This document shows positions 62,046 through 64,000 of a stretch of DNA of 64,000 nucleotides, piece by piece. Each line of letters begins with the position of its first letter. The first letter of the stretch is position 1. The translations under genes were made by a program, and so were the position numbers. The notes beneath the pieces were generated by a model that saw nothing but the letters and a program-made list of their open reading frames with translations, did not search any database and was not told the DNA's origin. Source of the stretch: Theocolax elegans (Eukaryota > Arthropoda > Insecta > Hymenoptera > Cerocephalidae); NCBI GenBank assembly GCA_026168455.1, contig CM047429.1, positions 51,529,027-51,593,026 of the forward strand, written 5' to 3'.

Positions 62046-63199
62046 ACTTTAATCATTTACAAACATTTATTTGAAAGCGATTAAATACAATATGAAAATT
62101 ATATTATTTTCAATTTATTACAATAATTATAAAATAAGACATGCAAAAGGTCATGTCTCAAATTAATATTTCTAATTACAATAACGATAACATAATATAT
62201 ATACAGTATATTAAAGTAATATCTTACATATAAAGAACGTAATTCCTTTCATTCAACCTGCTTACGATGGAAATGCGATTCTTTATAAAAATGTTGTATC
62301 GAAGAAATCGCAACATCTATTAGGATGGAAATATATTTTTACGATAATCAGGAGTCGTTACAGATGTAACAAGTAAAAAAGAAACGAGAATGAGAGAAGG
62401 AGAGATTGGTAGATAAGAAGGCGATGTAATCTGTCTCATCGTGTTTTTAACAAATCCATCTATATATAACAAGTGTTTATAATTTGAAAACACTCGCGGT
62501 TCACATTGGTCTTTGCCGTCATTATACGAAGATATACAAAAGATTTTTCACGAAACGAATAGTATTAAAAGATAATGAACAACATCGCTCGGTTGTAAGT
62601 ATTTGCATTCTAATTCAGGTCATCTCTGCTCTTGCAAATTCTAGATTCTTCTCTTTTCCAAACTTCGCGTATTTATTAAGTTTTCTTTTAACTTATTATT
62701 ATAATTTATGAATTATATGAACTATTAATATTAATATTATAAAGTTCAATACAAAAGTAAACATAAATTATATTAAGGTCAACAATGCATATTCCGTATT
62801 TTCAAATAAAAAATTATTTTATTTATTAATTATTATTAAGTACTCTGATTTGTTTTATTTCAACATTTTTTATATTATATATAAATGATATCATTTTAAT
62901 TAATTATTAATATACATATTAATTATTTAATAATTTTTAATAATTATTTAATAAATACCTGAATTAAAAATTTTGAAATTTTTTTGTCTAAACAAAAAAT
63001 TTATATACAGTACCAGAAGATTAAATTATTATACTTTTTTTTTAAATTTTCCATCCTTCGCTCAATATTAGAGATGCGCATTTATCTACCAAAGAATGCC
63101 CTCGTCACATTCCGAATCTTTTTTTTAATTAATTTCTCTACTCTTTCTTAGTGAATGCTTCCATTTCGTAATTTGTTCTGTATCCATTCTACCAGTTTA
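62046..63199. other. AT-rich spacer
   Basis: A 75-codon + frame at 62484-62711 shows no recognisable domain. Nothing else seen. Confidence 0.5.
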
Positions 63200-63360
63200 G
63201 CGCCTGCCGTGACGGAAATGCGAGAGGCGCAATATTCCTTGTCGCTCTGCTTGTGCTTTATCGCGTTCGTGGTCGAATCCAGGCACGTCGATTGTTAAGG
63301 AAGTTAAGCTTGACTGTCTGGGCCATCCTTGAGCCGTGCTACCTGACCCTTATATAGTAT
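63200..63360 (+). other. Pol III-like sequence (tRNA- or 5S-like relic)
   Basis: A GC-rich patch. GCGCCTG at 63200 can pair at 6 of 7 positions with CAGGCAC ending at 63286. A B-box-like GGTCGAATCC lies at 63271-63280, and the 87-nt length would suit a tRNA with a long variable arm. Directly after it, AAGGAAGTTAAGC loosely resembles the 5S rRNA interior. T-arm pairing is poor. Either a tRNA-derived SINE or another Pol III-derived repeat; not a functional RNA gene on this evidence. Confidence 0.25.
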
Positions 63361-64000
63361 AGTAGCAAAAAAGCAATTCAACGATTTCGAATAATTTTTT
63401 CTCACTTTAGTAATTGAAATATTGGAAAGACTTAATATTCTACTTTTAGTAATTATTAATACTTGTATTTATAGCTATGAAACAAAATTTGCATGAAATC
63501 AGCCACCGACATTAATGAAGGATAGTGATGAATATTTGATCAATTTGTAAAAAAGAATCTTACTAATTAAAATATCATAATTTAAATATTATATATCGCG
63601 ACGTAAAAAAAGAATTGTACTTTATTCACTTATTGTTATTTTTATTAAAATTAATTAAAAATCTATACTTTAATCATTACTTATTAAACCATAAACTGTT
63701 TATAATGCTGTAAATATTGTCAATTATGTTTTGAAAAATATAGACTAATATTAATGAATATTAATGATTAAAATATTATTTTTAATACTTTATTAAAGTA
63801 GCTGGGTTTTCGTCATTGACTTTTGCAATTTATGTTTCTTATAATTCAAATAAAGATTAATTTCTTAGAAGAGACGAGATAGAAGTGTATTAATTTGACA
63901 AGAAATGCTATATAAAGAAATATATATGATATAAAAAATTATAATTTTAAGTATTTATAAATCGTTAAAGACAACGTATTTGAGATGTGAATTAAATTCC
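63361..64000. other. AT-rich spacer
   Basis: Nothing recognised up to the window end. Confidence 0.55.

Noticed and set aside
1..64000. CRISPR arrays, bacterial operons, rRNA genes
   Set aside because: No regularly spaced short repeats, no Shine-Dalgarno-led gene strings and no rRNA-like blocks. The sequence is eukaryotic nuclear in character.

Overview
The window looks like non-coding DNA from an insect nuclear genome. The background is very AT-rich and broken by short CpG-rich patches. There are many microsatellites, palindromic miniature transposons and tRNA-like elements, plus one complete BEL/Pao LTR retrotransposon. BEL/Pao elements occur only in animals. The composition would suit an ant or another hymenopteran, but that is inference; no host gene pins the taxon. 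I found no convincing host protein-coding gene in 64 kb, so this is either a gene desert or the inside of one or more very large introns.

Layout. 1-25.8 kb is AT-rich spacer with GC-rich islands near 0.7-1.5, 3.4-4.2, 7.6-8.4, 9.2-9.7, 11.2-11.6, 12.6-13.6, 20.3-20.8 and 23.7-24.7 kb. It also holds a 383-bp hAT-like MITE with 135-bp perfect inverted repeats (6210-6592), a tRNA-like/hairpin module at 15.05-15.21 kb, half of a foldback element (15.74-15.92 kb), a small MITE (21.16-21.30 kb) and a tRNA-derived SINE (21.37-21.55 kb). From 25.85 to 31.03 kb there are three tandem copies of a 1.71-1.73 kb unit. Each carries, on the minus strand, the same ~190-bp tRNA-like module as the 15-kb locus and a juxtaposed 3'/5' splice-site motif. 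From 31 to 37.9 kb is AT-rich spacer with an island (32.5-33.0 kb), a G18 tract and two tRNA-like sequences.

37,905-46,204 is a full-length BEL/Pao retrotransposon: two 1.24-kb LTRs that are almost identical, a 5-bp TATAT target duplication, a primer-binding site, gag, protease-RT-RNase H, integrase and a polypurine tract. Its coding region is broken twice. A single in-frame UGA followed by CUAG separates gag from pol, and a -1 shift separates RNase H from integrase. The first matches a known readthrough context and may be programmed. The second looks like a one-base loss in a T run.

46.2-64 kb holds a Tc1/mariner-type MITE (46,519-46,769), a tRNA-like sequence (48,416-48,489), a ~0.73-kb foldback element with a partial duplicate (51.5-53.1 kb), GC islands near 49.3-50.0, 50.9-51.2, 53.9-54.4, 57.4-58.0 and 58.6-59.1 kb, a weak exon candidate near 60.1 kb, a GC-rich hairpin element (61.13-61.36 kb), a second small hairpin element (61.9 kb) and a Pol III-like sequence (63.2 kb).

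The retrotransposon proteins would act together: Gag packages the RNA, PR processes the polyprotein, RT/RH makes the cDNA and IN inserts it. The non-autonomous MITEs and tRNA-like elements depend on enzymes encoded elsewhere. The islands could be enhancers or promoters of a distant gene, but sequence alone cannot show that.
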